Positions 1-7,441 of a stretch of DNA of 64,000 nucleotides are shown piece by piece. The stretch comes from JACCZX01 sp963710675. GTDB taxonomy: Bacteria > Pseudomonadota > Gammaproteobacteria > Burkholderiales > Burkholderiaceae_F. Position 1 is the stretch's first letter; every line of letters begins with the position of its first letter. The notes under the pieces were generated by a model. The model was not told where the DNA came from and searched no databases. It saw only the letters and a list, made by a program, of their open reading frames with translations. Location of the stretch: positions 62,001-126,000 of the forward strand of contig CAVQBE010000002.1 of assembly GCA_963710675.1 (NCBI GenBank). Direction: 5' to 3'. The position numbers and the translations under genes were made by a program.

Positions 1-1
1 G

Positions 2-244
2 CTGGCCGTTGCGCAGCTTCAGGCAGTGGATGACCCGCGCACTGCACTGGCGCTGTGTCAGGAAGTCGACGACCTCGAATCGCAGGCTGATCACGTGATG
101 CGCGCCGCGATGTCAAAGCTCTTTCGCGATGAACCGGATACGCGCCAGCTGGTGAAGCTGCGCGCGATCTATGAGTTGCTGGAGCAGCTGACAGACGCGT
201 GTAAGCACGCGGCGGCTGAAGTACAGGCGCTCGCACTGCGCTGA
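2..244 (+). CDS. DUF47 family (PhoU-like) protein, 3' end only
   Basis: This is the C-terminal part of a protein whose 5' end lies before the window. About 80 residues are readable, rich in helix-forming residues. The pattern DDLESQADHVMR followed near the end by IYELLEQLTDACKHAA is the closing helical bundle of DUF47 proteins, which resemble PhoU and usually sit beside a Pit-type low-affinity phosphate transporter. The likely role is as accessory or regulator of phosphate uptake, but the pit gene is not visible here. The stop codon overlaps the ATG of the next gene (TGATG), suggesting co-translation with the DUF456 gene. The frame is open from base 2. The first in-window ATG at 26 is internal and not the real start. 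Confidence 0.75.
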   Translation: MAVAQLQAVDDPRTALALCQEVDDLESQADHVMRAAMSKLFRDEPDTRQLVKLRAIYELLEQLTDACKHAAAEVQALALR

Positions 245-723
245 TGACAACGACACTTTGGATCGTCGCGGTGCTGCTGATAGTCGTCGGAGTGGCCGGC
301 ACCGTGTTGCCCGCGCTTCCCGGTGTGCCGCTGATTTTTGGCGGCGTGCTGCTAGCTGCATGGATCGGCGATTTTCAACGCATCAGCGTATTCACGGTCG
401 TCGTGCTGGCCGTTCTCGCGGTGGTGGGAATCGTGATTGACTATATCGCGGCTGCGATCTCAGCTAAGCGGGCTGGAGCGAGCAAGCAAGGAATCGCCGG
501 CGCAGCCATCGGCACCGTTGCAGGAATTTTCACCGGGCTATGGGGGCTTTTGTTCATGCCGCTGATGGGCGCAGCAATCGGTGAATTCATTGCGCACAAG
601 GACGCATTCCGTGCCGGCAAGGTCGGTGCGGCCACGTGGTTTGGTCTGCTGATCGGAACCGCAATCAAACTGGCCATCGCGTTCACGATGGTTGGCGTAT
701 TCATTGCAGCGCTGGTGTTTTGA
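244..723 (+). CDS. DUF456 family integral membrane protein
   Basis: A 159-residue, very hydrophobic protein. Membrane segments lie near residues 5-40 (two closely spaced, with the PALPGVPLI turn), 47-72, 83-110 (glycine-rich) and 130-158. The glycine/alanine-rich repeats around residues 70-105 and the PALPG motif near the N-terminus are characteristic of DUF456, a family of small membrane proteins of unknown function found in many bacteria. The ATG overlaps the stop of the upstream DUF47 gene, so the two are probably one operon. No catalytic residue is evident. The family is recognised with good confidence, but its function is unknown. Confidence 0.8.
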   Translation: MTTTLWIVAVLLIVVGVAGTVLPALPGVPLIFGGVLLAAWIGDFQRISVFTVVVLAVLAVVGIVIDYIAAAISAKRAGASKQGIAGAAIGTVAGIFTGLWGLLFMPLMGAAIGEFIAHKDAFRAGKVGAATWFGLLIGTAIKLAIAFTMVGVFIAALVF

Positions 724-788
724 ACGTCTTGAAGCATGCATGGCGCCAAGCCCAGGACCTTCGACCGCGGTTTCTTCAGGAGTAACCC

Positions 789-1154
789 ATGCCCACGGTC
801 TCAGGGTCTTGCCACTGCGGCGCGGTTCGGATCGAAGTGCCTTCCGTTCCAGAAAAAGTTACGGACTGTAATTGCTCGCTCTGCCGGCGACTCGGGGCGC
901 TCTGGGCGTATTACGAAGTGGGAAGCGTTCGCATCGAAGGCCACCCCGAGAAGACATCGGAGTACATCTGGGGAGACAAGACGCTGCGCACGGTTCGATG
1001 CGCAACTTGTGGATGCATTACGCATTGGGAACCACTGAACCCGGAAGTCACAGCCCGCCACGGTGTAAACATCAGAAACTTCGACGCCAAGATACTTACG
1101 TCCGTCACAATTCGGCGGTTCGACGGGGCGGACACGTGGACGTTTCTTGACTGA
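789..1154 (+). CDS. GFA / CENP-V domain zinc-binding protein
   Basis: A 121-residue protein of the GFA family, named after glutathione-dependent formaldehyde-activating enzyme. The zinc-binding cysteines are visible: GSCHCGAVRIEV at residues 6-17 (C8, C10), CNCSLCRR near residue 31, and a later CATCGC near residue 77. This spacing is the usual two-site zinc fold. Members are often called S-(hydroxymethyl)glutathione synthase, but most small members have no proven activity, so only the fold is asserted. An AGGAG Shine-Dalgarno sequence lies about 6 bases before the ATG. The gene is followed after 9 bases by a VOC-family remnant. Confidence 0.82.
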   Translation: MPTVSGSCHCGAVRIEVPSVPEKVTDCNCSLCRRLGALWAYYEVGSVRIEGHPEKTSEYIWGDKTLRTVRCATCGCITHWEPLNPEVTARHGVNIRNFDAKILTSVTIRRFDGADTWTFLD

Positions 1155-1163
1155 GGAGAAGCA

Positions 1164-1256
1164 ATGAGCAGTGTCACGGAGTATGGAAAGCGTGGCTGGG
1201 TCATGGATCCTGAGGGCAACAAAGTCGAGCTTTGGCAACCGCCCGACGGGCAATGA
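1164..1256 (+). pseudogene. Remnant of a VOC/glyoxalase family gene (C-terminal 24 residues)
   Basis: A 30-codon open frame with its own Shine-Dalgarno sequence (GAGGAG, 1153-1158) and ATG. From residue 7 it reads YGKRGWVMDPEGNKVELWQP, which is the terminal strand and metal-ligand region of vicinal-oxygen-chelate proteins (glyoxalase/bleomycin-resistance type). The glutamate in VELW is normally a metal ligand. A VOC domain needs about 110-130 residues, so nearly the whole domain is missing. I see no matching upstream part in any frame between the GFA stop and this ATG. The simplest explanation is a large internal deletion that kept the start region and the last 24 codons. It could also be a translated micro-protein, but function is unlikely. 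Confidence 0.65.
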
Positions 1257-1280
1257 GTTTCACACTCTCGTTCTGCTGCA

Positions 1281-1763
1281 ATGTTCATTCTCGTCATGGG
1301 CGTTGCCGGATCGGGTAAGACAACCGTCGGCAAGGCGCTGTCGGATGCATTGGGCTGGCCCTTTTACGATGCGGACGACTTTCACTCCGCAGAAAACGTT
1401 CGCAAGATGGCGTCGGGCGAGCCGTTAACCGATGATGATCGCCGCCCCTGGTTGGACCAACTGCATCAGCTGATCGCTGAGCGCACAGAGCAAGCGGAAA
1501 ACGGCGTCCTTGCCTGCTCGGCCCTCAAGAAAAAATACCGATTGATTCTTTGTGCCGATGGCGATGTCAAGGTCGTTTACCTGAAGGCACAACCTGATCT
1601 GATTCGATCCCGACTGGATCTTCGGCGCGGTCACTACATGCCGCCACAGCTGATTGAAAGTCAGTTCCGTGACCTTGAAGAGCCGCAAGCAGCTTTGATT
1701 GTCGACGCGGCGTGTTCGACCGAGCAAGCGGTGGCTTTCATCCGCTCAATGCTCGGCACGTAG
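1281..1763 (+). CDS. gntK: Gluconokinase
   Basis: A 160-residue cytoplasmic kinase that phosphorylates D-gluconate to 6-phosphogluconate, feeding the Entner-Doudoroff or pentose-phosphate route. The P-loop GVAGSGKT spans residues 7-14. The family signatures YDADDFHSAENVRKM (about 29-43) and ACSALKKKYR (about 77-86) are present, followed by a lid region with LRRGHYMPP. Length and motif order match thermoresistant-type gluconokinases. It may use gluconate made by periplasmic sugar oxidation, such as by the PQQ-type dehydrogenase 13 kb away, but this is inference. The ATG at 1281 gives the canonical N-terminus directly before the P-loop. Confidence 0.92.
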   Translation: MFILVMGVAGSGKTTVGKALSDALGWPFYDADDFHSAENVRKMASGEPLTDDDRRPWLDQLHQLIAERTEQAENGVLACSALKKKYRLILCADGDVKVVYLKAQPDLIRSRLDLRRGHYMPPQLIESQFRDLEEPQAALIVDAACSTEQAVAFIRSMLGT

Positions 1764-1787
1764 AGCTTCCGTACAATCGTTCGTCTC

Positions 1788-1793
1788 AGGAGG
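1788..1793 (+). promoter_or_regulatory. Shine-Dalgarno AGGAGG that points to an ATT start
   Basis: A perfect AGGAGG sits 5 bases before ATT at 1799-1801 and 20 bases before the first in-frame ATG (1814). It is the best Shine-Dalgarno match in this part of the window and decides the preferred start of the GST-like gene. Confidence 0.6.
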
Positions 1794-1798
1794 CGCTC

Positions 1799-2440
1799 AT
1801 TCAACTGATTGGAATGCTCGATTCGCCGTACGTGCGGCGGGTAGCGATCTCGCTGCAGCTATTGCGTGTGCCATTCGATCACGCGTCGATCTCCGTATTT
1901 CGAACGTTTGCACAATTTCAGCAGATCAATCCGGTCGTCAAGGCGCCAACACTGGTCTGCGACGACGGTACGGTACTGATGGACTCAACGTTGATCATCG
2001 AATACGCAGAGGCGCTTGCCGGTCAGCGCAAGAGCCTGATGCCTTCCGATATCTGCGGGCGCCAGCACGCACTGCGCATCATCGGGCTGGCGTTGGCAGC
2101 CTGCGAGAAAAGCGTTCAGATCATTTACGAGCGGCAGCTCCGCCCAGTCGAGAAGCTACACGAGCCGTGGGTTGCGCGAGTAACGGGCCAGTTGCTTGCG
2201 GCTTACGCAGCGCTGGAATCGGAAGTTGCCGCCAAGCCGCTAGCGGTGACGAGCAACGAGATCAGCCAGGCGGGCATCAGCGCTGCGGTTGCCTGGCATT
2301 TCACGCAGCAAACACTTCCCGAAGTGGTCGTCGCGAAGAATTATCCGACTTTGACATCATTTTCGTGCAACGCAGAATTACTACCAGAATTTCTCGCGGC
2401 GCCGCACGGTGCTGGTACTTATCGTCGCGTCGTGCGTTGA
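1799..2440 (+). CDS. Glutathione S-transferase family protein (probable ATT start)
   Basis: A thioredoxin-fold N-terminal domain begins QLIGMLDSPYVRRVAISLQLL, with the SPYVRRV segment where the catalytic Ser/Cys and helix 1 sit in bacterial GSTs. The cis-proline region follows (VKAPTLVCDDG), then the glutathione-binding turn MDSTLIIEYAE. The remainder is an all-helical C-terminal domain. Homologues normally begin one or two residues before QLIG. No ATG, GTG or TTG is there, but an ATT in frame at 1799 is 5 bases after a perfect AGGAGG. The alternatives are ATG 1814, which cuts into strand 1, or a start near 1712 inside gntK. The enzyme probably conjugates or reduces small electrophiles with glutathione, but the substrate is unknown. 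The family is certain and the start is not. Confidence 0.8.
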   Translation: MQLIGMLDSPYVRRVAISLQLLRVPFDHASISVFRTFAQFQQINPVVKAPTLVCDDGTVLMDSTLIIEYAEALAGQRKSLMPSDICGRQHALRIIGLALAACEKSVQIIYERQLRPVEKLHEPWVARVTGQLLAAYAALESEVAAKPLAVTSNEISQAGISAAVAWHFTQQTLPEVVVAKNYPTLTSFSCNAELLPEFLAAPHGAGTYRRVVR

Positions 2441-2446
2441 AACCCG

Positions 2447-3760
2447 ATGCCTAAGTCAGCAGAGCGTGAGTTGCTGTTGGTCGATGGCCGCGAAATTGCG
2501 ATATCGAATCCACGCAAGATCCTGTTTCCCGCCGCTGGCTACACGAAGCTCGATCTGGCCCGCTACTACATCGCAGTCGCTGCCGGTGCGTTGCGCGGCG
2601 CGGGCGGAAGGCCCAATGTACTCGTGCGATACCCCAACGGTATTGCAGAAAAATTCTTCTTTCAGAAGCGTGCGCCGGAGTCGCGCCCTGACTGGATCGA
2701 AGTCGTATCGCTGCGTTTTCCTTCCGGACGAAGTGCCGAGGAAGTCGTGCCGCGCAACGCCTCGGCACTGGTATGGATGGCGAACCTGGCGTGCCTCGAA
2801 CTGCACCCGCATCCGGTACGCGCCGATGATCTCGATCATCCGGATGAATTGCGAGTGGATCTGGATCCCGTGCCCGGCGTTTCATGGACGCAGGTGCGGG
2901 AGGTGGCGCAAGTTGCACAAGCGACGTTGCAAGACTTCGGGCTGATAGGTTGGCCCAAGACGTCAGGATCGCGCGGCATGCACGTTTATGCACGAATCGA
3001 GCGTCGGTGGACTTTTGATGAAGTGCGTCGGGCTGCGCTTGCACTGGCGCGTGAAATCGAACGGCGCGCGCCGAGCATCGCGACGAGCAAGTGGTGGAAA
3101 GAGGAGCGCCACGGTGTGTTTGTCGATTACAACCAGAACGCAAAGGACCGAACCACCGCGGCTGCCTATTCAGTGCGTCCGACTGCCGATGCGCGCGTGT
3201 CCGCGCCATTGTTGTGGGACGAGGTCGATTCTTGCGACCCTGCCGACTTCACGGTGGCGACGATGCCTTCGCGCTTTCAGCGATTGGGCGACCGTCACGA
3301 CGGCATCGACGCGCGCGCCGACTCGCTCGAACGCCTTCTTGAGCTATCCGCGCGGCACGAGCGCGAAGGGCTTGGCGATGCACCGTGGCCACCGCAGTAC
3401 AAGAAGCAACCCGGCGAGCCACCGCGCGTTCAACCGTCGCGCAGGCGAGCGAGCAAGCATCCGTTGATTGAAATCGGTCGTGCGCAGCGCAAAGACGATG
3501 TGCTTGCAGGCCTCGAACGCTGGAAAGCGCGTCACGCCGACGCGGCGAAACACCTCGAGCCGGCCGATGTGCTGGTTGATTCGATGCGTGGCCGCTCTTC
3601 AAGCTGGACACGCATCCGGGTCAATCTGCAGCATGTGCCTGAAAACATCCGACCTCAACAAGAGCCGCTCGATCCGGACGCGGAGCCCGATCGTGATGAC
3701 GATCCTAACGCTGCGAGTGAGCCGCGCCGAAAACCTTCTCGAGCTCGAAAGGTGTCGTGA
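2447..3760 (+). CDS. LigD-type polymerase/primase domain protein (stand-alone)
   Basis: A 437-residue member of the archaeo-eukaryotic primase superfamily, as found in the polymerase part of bacterial LigD used in non-homologous end joining. The catalytic metal site is DLDP at residues 138-141 (D138, D140). The TSGSRGMHV motif with H179 and the third acidic residue in VFVDYNQN (D227) follow in the expected order, as does YSVRP. Residues about 310-437 form a basic/acidic extension with DSMRGR and RIRVNLQHVPE motifs that also occurs in relatives. It probably adds nucleotides at broken DNA ends. Its 3' end overlaps the convergent ligase gene by 56 bases. No Ku gene is in the window. The short spacing after the GST gene suggests shared transcription. 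Confidence 0.87.
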   Translation: MPKSAERELLLVDGREIAISNPRKILFPAAGYTKLDLARYYIAVAAGALRGAGGRPNVLVRYPNGIAEKFFFQKRAPESRPDWIEVVSLRFPSGRSAEEVVPRNASALVWMANLACLELHPHPVRADDLDHPDELRVDLDPVPGVSWTQVREVAQVAQATLQDFGLIGWPKTSGSRGMHVYARIERRWTFDEVRRAALALAREIERRAPSIATSKWWKEERHGVFVDYNQNAKDRTTAAAYSVRPTADARVSAPLLWDEVDSCDPADFTVATMPSRFQRLGDRHDGIDARADSLERLLELSARHEREGLGDAPWPPQYKKQPGEPPRVQPSRRRASKHPLIEIGRAQRKDDVLAGLERWKARHADAAKHLEPADVLVDSMRGRSSSWTRIRVNLQHVPENIRPQQEPLDPDAEPDRDDDPNAASEPRRKPSRARKVS

Positions 3761-4784
3761 CTTCGAGCTGGTCGTACCGACACTCGCTCGGCGGTTTGTC
3801 GGGGCGCCACCGAAGAAAAATCGCAGCGTGCCGAAACCGATCGCCTTGCAGGTGATCGTATTTGACTTCGCATACGCGCTCAATGCGCAGTGGTTCCCAC
3901 GACAGATCCTTTCCAGCACTCCAGCGGCTCTGCGCACCGGGCATGCGGGTCGAGGCATCATCGGCACTGGCCCATTCGCGCCAGGGATGGTCGTTAAGCG
4001 CGTCTTTTCTCAACGGCGCGAGATCGAGTGCGAGCTGCTTGCGCGTTGCCATCGTGAATGCTGACGTCACGCCGACATGGTGCAGCACGCCGCGATGGTC
4101 GTACAAGCCAAGCAATAGAGAGCCCACGACGTTGTTTCCGCTCTTGTGCCACCGGAAGCCGGCGACGACGCAATCTGCGGTTCGGGCGTGCTTGACCTTG
4201 ATTAGCACGCGTTTGCCCGGCTCGTAAGGAATGTCCGATGGTTTAGCAATCACACCGTCGAGGCCTGCTCCTTCGAAGTGCTGTAGCCACTGCAGTGCCA
4301 CTGCGCGATCGCGCGTCATCGGCGTCAGGTGCACCGGAGGTTCCACTGTTCGCAGTGCTTCTTCAAGCTGGGCTCGGCGCTCGCTTTGCGCAACTGTCAT
4401 CAGGTTCGTCCCGTCGAGCGCCAGCGCATCGAACGCGACAAACGATGCAGGCGTCTGCTTCGCCAGCTTGGCAACGCGCGAAGCCGCGGGATGCAGTCGC
4501 AACTGCAGCGCGTCGAAATCGAGGCCTGCCGGCCCGGCAATGACGATTTCGCCATCAATTACGCAACCGATCGGAAGGCGCTCAAGCAACGAATCGTGCA
4601 GTTCCGGGAAATACCGGTCGAGCGGGCGCAGGTCGCGACTTTGAATGAAGACGTCGGATGTGCCGCGAAAAACGATCGCGCGAAAGCCGTCCCACTTTGG
4701 CTCAAACAGAAAGGCAGGCGAGCCTGGCAACTCCTCCGCGATCTTGGCCAGCATCGGTTCCACTGGCGGTGCGATCGCAAACAT
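3705..4784 (-). CDS. ATP-dependent DNA ligase, LigD ligase-domain type
   Basis: A 359-residue ligase composed of the nucleotidyltransferase and OB domains of LigD. The adenylated lysine is K30 in FEPKWDGFRA. The later ligase motifs are readable: SRD near residue 50, CVIDGEIV around 74-81, GLDGVIAK around 174-181 and VLIKVK around 193-198. The C-terminal OB region has VCEVKYDHLQGDRFRHAAIFLRW with its segments intact, so the enzyme should be active in sealing nicks or joining ends. LigD ligase, polymerase and nuclease domains are often one polypeptide. Here polymerase and ligase are separate and face each other with a 56-base tail overlap. No nuclease domain is visible nearby. Confidence 0.9.
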   Translation of the reverse strand: MFAIAPPVEPMLAKIAEELPGSPAFLFEPKWDGFRAIVFRGTSDVFIQSRDLRPLDRYFPELHDSLLERLPIGCVIDGEIVIAGPAGLDFDALQLRLHPAASRVAKLAKQTPASFVAFDALALDGTNLMTVAQSERRAQLEEALRTVEPPVHLTPMTRDRAVALQWLQHFEGAGLDGVIAKPSDIPYEPGKRVLIKVKHARTADCVVAGFRWHKSGNNVVGSLLLGLYDHRGVLHHVGVTSAFTMATRKQLALDLAPLRKDALNDHPWREWASADDASTRMPGAQSRWSAGKDLSWEPLRIERVCEVKYDHLQGDRFRHAAIFLRWRPDKPPSECRYDQLEVTTPFELEKVFGAAHSQR

Positions 4785-4811
4785 GCGTGCTGCCGCGTTC
4801 TCACCAGGGCG

Positions 4812-6437
4812 TTACAAGATTTCCGCCGCGTAGTCCGCGAGTCGAGACCGCTCACCGCGCTGCAAGGTGACGTGCCCGGAATGCAGCCAGCCCTTGAACC
4901 GGTCGACCACGTAAGTCAGTCCTGACGAGCCTTCAGTCAGATAAGGCGTGTCGATCTGTGCAATGTTGCCCAGGCAGATGACCTTGGTTCCCGGCCCGGC
5001 ACGTGTGACGAGCGTCTTCATCTGCTTCGGCGTCAGGTTCTGCGCTTCATCGATGATCAGATACTTGCTGATGAACGTCCGGCCGCGCATGAAGTTGAGT
5101 GACTTGATGCGAATGCGCGTGCGAATCAGATCATTGGTCGCCGCGCGGCCCCACTCTCCGGCGTTATCGTCGGTCTTGTTCAACACTTCAAGGTTGTCTT
5201 CCAGCGCGCCCATCCACGGAGCCATCTTCTCTTCTTCGGTACCTGGAAGAAAGCCGATGTCATCACCCACCGGCACCGTCGCGCGCGTAACGATGATTTC
5301 GGAGAAGCGCTTGGTTTCGAGCGTCTGCGACAAGCCGGCGGCGAGCGCCAGCAGTGTCTTGCCGGTGCCCGCCTGGCCGATCAGCGTGACGAAATCGCAT
5401 TCGGGGTCCATTAGCAAGTTCAGCGCGAAGCTTTGCTCACGATTGCGTGCGGTCACGCCCCATACCGCGTTTTTCGCATGGGTGTAGTCGCGCAACACCC
5501 GAAGCACCGCCGATTTGCCGCGAATCTCTCGCACTTGCGCGTAAAACGTCGTCCCATTTTCGAGATACACGAACTGATTGACCAGCAATCCACCGACGAT
5601 CGGTCCATTGATCCGGTAGTAGGTGAACCCGCCGTGCTGCCACGACTCCATTCCTTTGCCGTTCTTGTCCCAGAAGCTCGCCGGCAACTGCATCACACCT
5701 GTGTAGAGCAGGTCGGTGTCTTCGAGCACCTTGTCGTTGGTGTAATCCTCGGCTTGCAGCCCGAGCACGCGCGCCTTGACGCGCATGTTGATGTCCTTCG
5801 ACACGAGCACGACATCCCGCGTGGTCTGCAGCTCCTTCAGTCCACGGACGACGCCGAGTATCTGGTTATCCGCCTTGCCCGCCGGCAAGCTATCGGGCAG
5901 CGTGCCAGACACCGCCTGTGTTTGAAAGAACAGGCGGCCCGCTGCGTCCTTGTTGCCCAATGCTGAGAGCGGAATTCCTTCCTCGATCGGCGTCTTGGTC
6001 GCCGCCACCAGCGAGTCGAGCGTGCGCGAAACCTGGCGCGCGCTGCGCGCAACTTCCGACATGCCCTTTTTGTGCGAATCGAGCTCTTCCAACGTCATCA
6101 TTGGCAAGAACACGTCGTGTTCCTCGAACCTGAAAAGACTGGTCGGATCGTGCAACAACACATTGGTGTCGAGCACAAAGAGCCGCGGAGCACCGGTCGA
6201 TCTCGGTTTCTTCGTCACGCCTTTGCCGGGATGCGGTTGCGACTCGACGACCGCAAGACGCGTGGCCGGAGTGGGCCTTCCGGACAAAGGCTGCGGCGGA
6301 TGTGTTTCGCGAGCGACCGGTGCCAGCGGTACGACGGTGTGAGATGGGCGCTCCGCGTGGGCTGGCTCGCGAGCGGGCTCCAACGGGATTGACGTCAGAA
6401 CGGTGGCGGGCTTGGTCGGTGCTTTCGGAAGTGGCAT
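4812..6437 (-). CDS. PIN domain plus PhoH-like ATPase
   Basis: About 541 residues. After a proline-rich linker of roughly 85 residues there is a PIN nuclease domain starting RLFVLDTNVLLHDP, with the acidic residues of LDTN and MTLEELDSHKKG. It is followed by a PhoH-type ATPase with Walker A GQAGTGKT and Walker B KYLIIDEAQN. This PIN-PhoH (PhoH2/YlaK type) architecture is known as an RNA-unwinding and RNA-cleaving enzyme in mycobacteria; the role here is inferred. I chose ATG 6437 (MPLPKAP) as start. A TTG 14 codons upstream at 6479 is also open and lies 3 bases past the end of the bcp gene. Neither has a clear Shine-Dalgarno. The gene follows bcp on the same strand, so co-transcription is likely. 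Confidence 0.9.
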   Translation of the reverse strand: MPLPKAPTKPATVLTSIPLEPAREPAHAERPSHTVVPLAPVARETHPPQPLSGRPTPATRLAVVESQPHPGKGVTKKPRSTGAPRLFVLDTNVLLHDPTSLFRFEEHDVFLPMMTLEELDSHKKGMSEVARSARQVSRTLDSLVAATKTPIEEGIPLSALGNKDAAGRLFFQTQAVSGTLPDSLPAGKADNQILGVVRGLKELQTTRDVVLVSKDINMRVKARVLGLQAEDYTNDKVLEDTDLLYTGVMQLPASFWDKNGKGMESWQHGGFTYYRINGPIVGGLLVNQFVYLENGTTFYAQVREIRGKSAVLRVLRDYTHAKNAVWGVTARNREQSFALNLLMDPECDFVTLIGQAGTGKTLLALAAGLSQTLETKRFSEIIVTRATVPVGDDIGFLPGTEEEKMAPWMGALEDNLEVLNKTDDNAGEWGRAATNDLIRTRIRIKSLNFMRGRTFISKYLIIDEAQNLTPKQMKTLVTRAGPGTKVICLGNIAQIDTPYLTEGSSGLTYVVDRFKGWLHSGHVTLQRGERSRLADYAAEIL

Positions 6438-6482
6438 CAGTGAGACGATCGAATGATCAGAGGAAACATCGAAGGGCAAGCA

Positions 6483-6947
6483 TCATGCGAGCGACTGAGT
6501 AAAGGCCAGCACCTGATCGACATGGTTTGGCACCTTGACGCCGCGCCACTCCTTTCGAAGCTTGCCGGCACTGTCGATGACGAAGGTGCTGCGCTCGACT
6601 CCGCGCACCTGGCGTCCATACATATTCTTCATCTTCATCACATTGAACAGCTCGCATAACTTCTCATCAGGGTCCGAGATCAGCTCGAAAGGAAACTTCA
6701 TCTTGGACTTGAACCCTTCGTGCGACTTCAAGCTATCGCGCGATACTCCGAGCACGATCGCATTTGCCTTCTTGAACTTCGAGTTTGCCGCGGCGAAGTC
6801 GTGGCCTTCGGTCGTGCAGCCGGGTGTGTTGTCCTTAGGATAGAAATAAAGAACGACCGTCTTTCCGCGATGCGCTGACAACGTGAAGTCGCCACCGGTG
6901 GCGGCTGCGGTGAAATCGGGTACGTTGCTGTCGATTGCAACGGGCAT
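6483..6947 (-). CDS. bcp: Thioredoxin-dependent peroxiredoxin (Bcp/PrxQ type)
   Basis: A 154-residue AhpC/TSA-fold peroxidase that reduces hydrogen peroxide and organic hydroperoxides. The peroxidatic cysteine is C44 in DNTPGCTTEG, preceded by the family motif VVLYFYPKDNTPGC. The companion cysteine found five residues later in E. coli Bcp is replaced here (TTEGHDF). The only other cysteine is in LCELF near residue 97, so resolution may use that residue or an external thiol. The C-terminal part with VERSTFVIDSAGK is typical. It lies upstream of the PhoH gene on the same strand and downstream of the Mth938-domain gene. Confidence 0.92.
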   Translation of the reverse strand: MPVAIDSNVPDFTAAATGGDFTLSAHRGKTVVLYFYPKDNTPGCTTEGHDFAAANSKFKKANAIVLGVSRDSLKSHEGFKSKMKFPFELISDPDEKLCELFNVMKMKNMYGRQVRGVERSTFVIDSAGKLRKEWRGVKVPNHVDQVLAFTQSLA

Positions 6948-6962
6948 TGGAGGTGGGAATCC

Positions 6963-7334
6963 TCAGGCTTCAACGAAGAGGGCAGCCGAGACCTTGCGGC
7001 TTTCAGCTGCCAGTATGTTGTACGTGCGGCACGCAGCCTGCGTGTCCATCACCTCGAGCCCAACGCGTGCCTCAGTCAGCGGTCGTGTCAGGCGCGGATG
7101 GGGAAAGCGTTGCCGGGAGCCGGTCCCGAGCAGAACTACCTCGCTGCGCAGATCTCGCAATCGCTCGAAGCTTGCCGTGTCAAGCGCTTCGAAGCTCGCG
7201 ACTGGCCAAGGCTCAACGTAATCAGGCGTGATGATCAAATTGGTTGTGTGGCGCACCCGATTGATTTCAACGAAGCCCGGACCGTAAGCAGTAACGGTAT
7301 TTTGCGTGGTGGGCGTGTCGGCGTGCAGCTTCAA
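6963..7334 (-). CDS. Mth938-like domain protein (DUF498)
   Basis: About 123 residues of the Mth938/NDUFAF3 fold. The motif order is typical: VTAYGPGFVEINRVRH near the start, then LIITPD, VVLLGTGSRQRFP around the middle and VGLEVMDTQAACRTYNILAAESRKV toward the end. The bacterial family has no established activity; the mitochondrial relative assists respiratory complex I assembly. I prefer the TTG at 7334 (encoding KLHADTP after the start), preceded by GAGG 11 bases upstream, because homologues begin there. An ATG upstream at 7388 would add 18 residues unlike the family. It lies immediately upstream of bcp and divergent from alaC. Confidence 0.82.
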   Translation of the reverse strand: MKLHADTPTTQNTVTAYGPGFVEINRVRHTTNLIITPDYVEPWPVASFEALDTASFERLRDLRSEVVLLGTGSRQRFPHPRLTRPLTEARVGLEVMDTQAACRTYNILAAESRKVSAALFVEA

Positions 7335-7441
7335 ATCGCGTGAGACCTCAATCGGAATTGGCCAAGCGTTCGAGTACATTATAGGCACGCCCTGCGGCGT
7401 TGCAGACGTATAGAAATACGTCGGATATCAGACCTCTAGAC

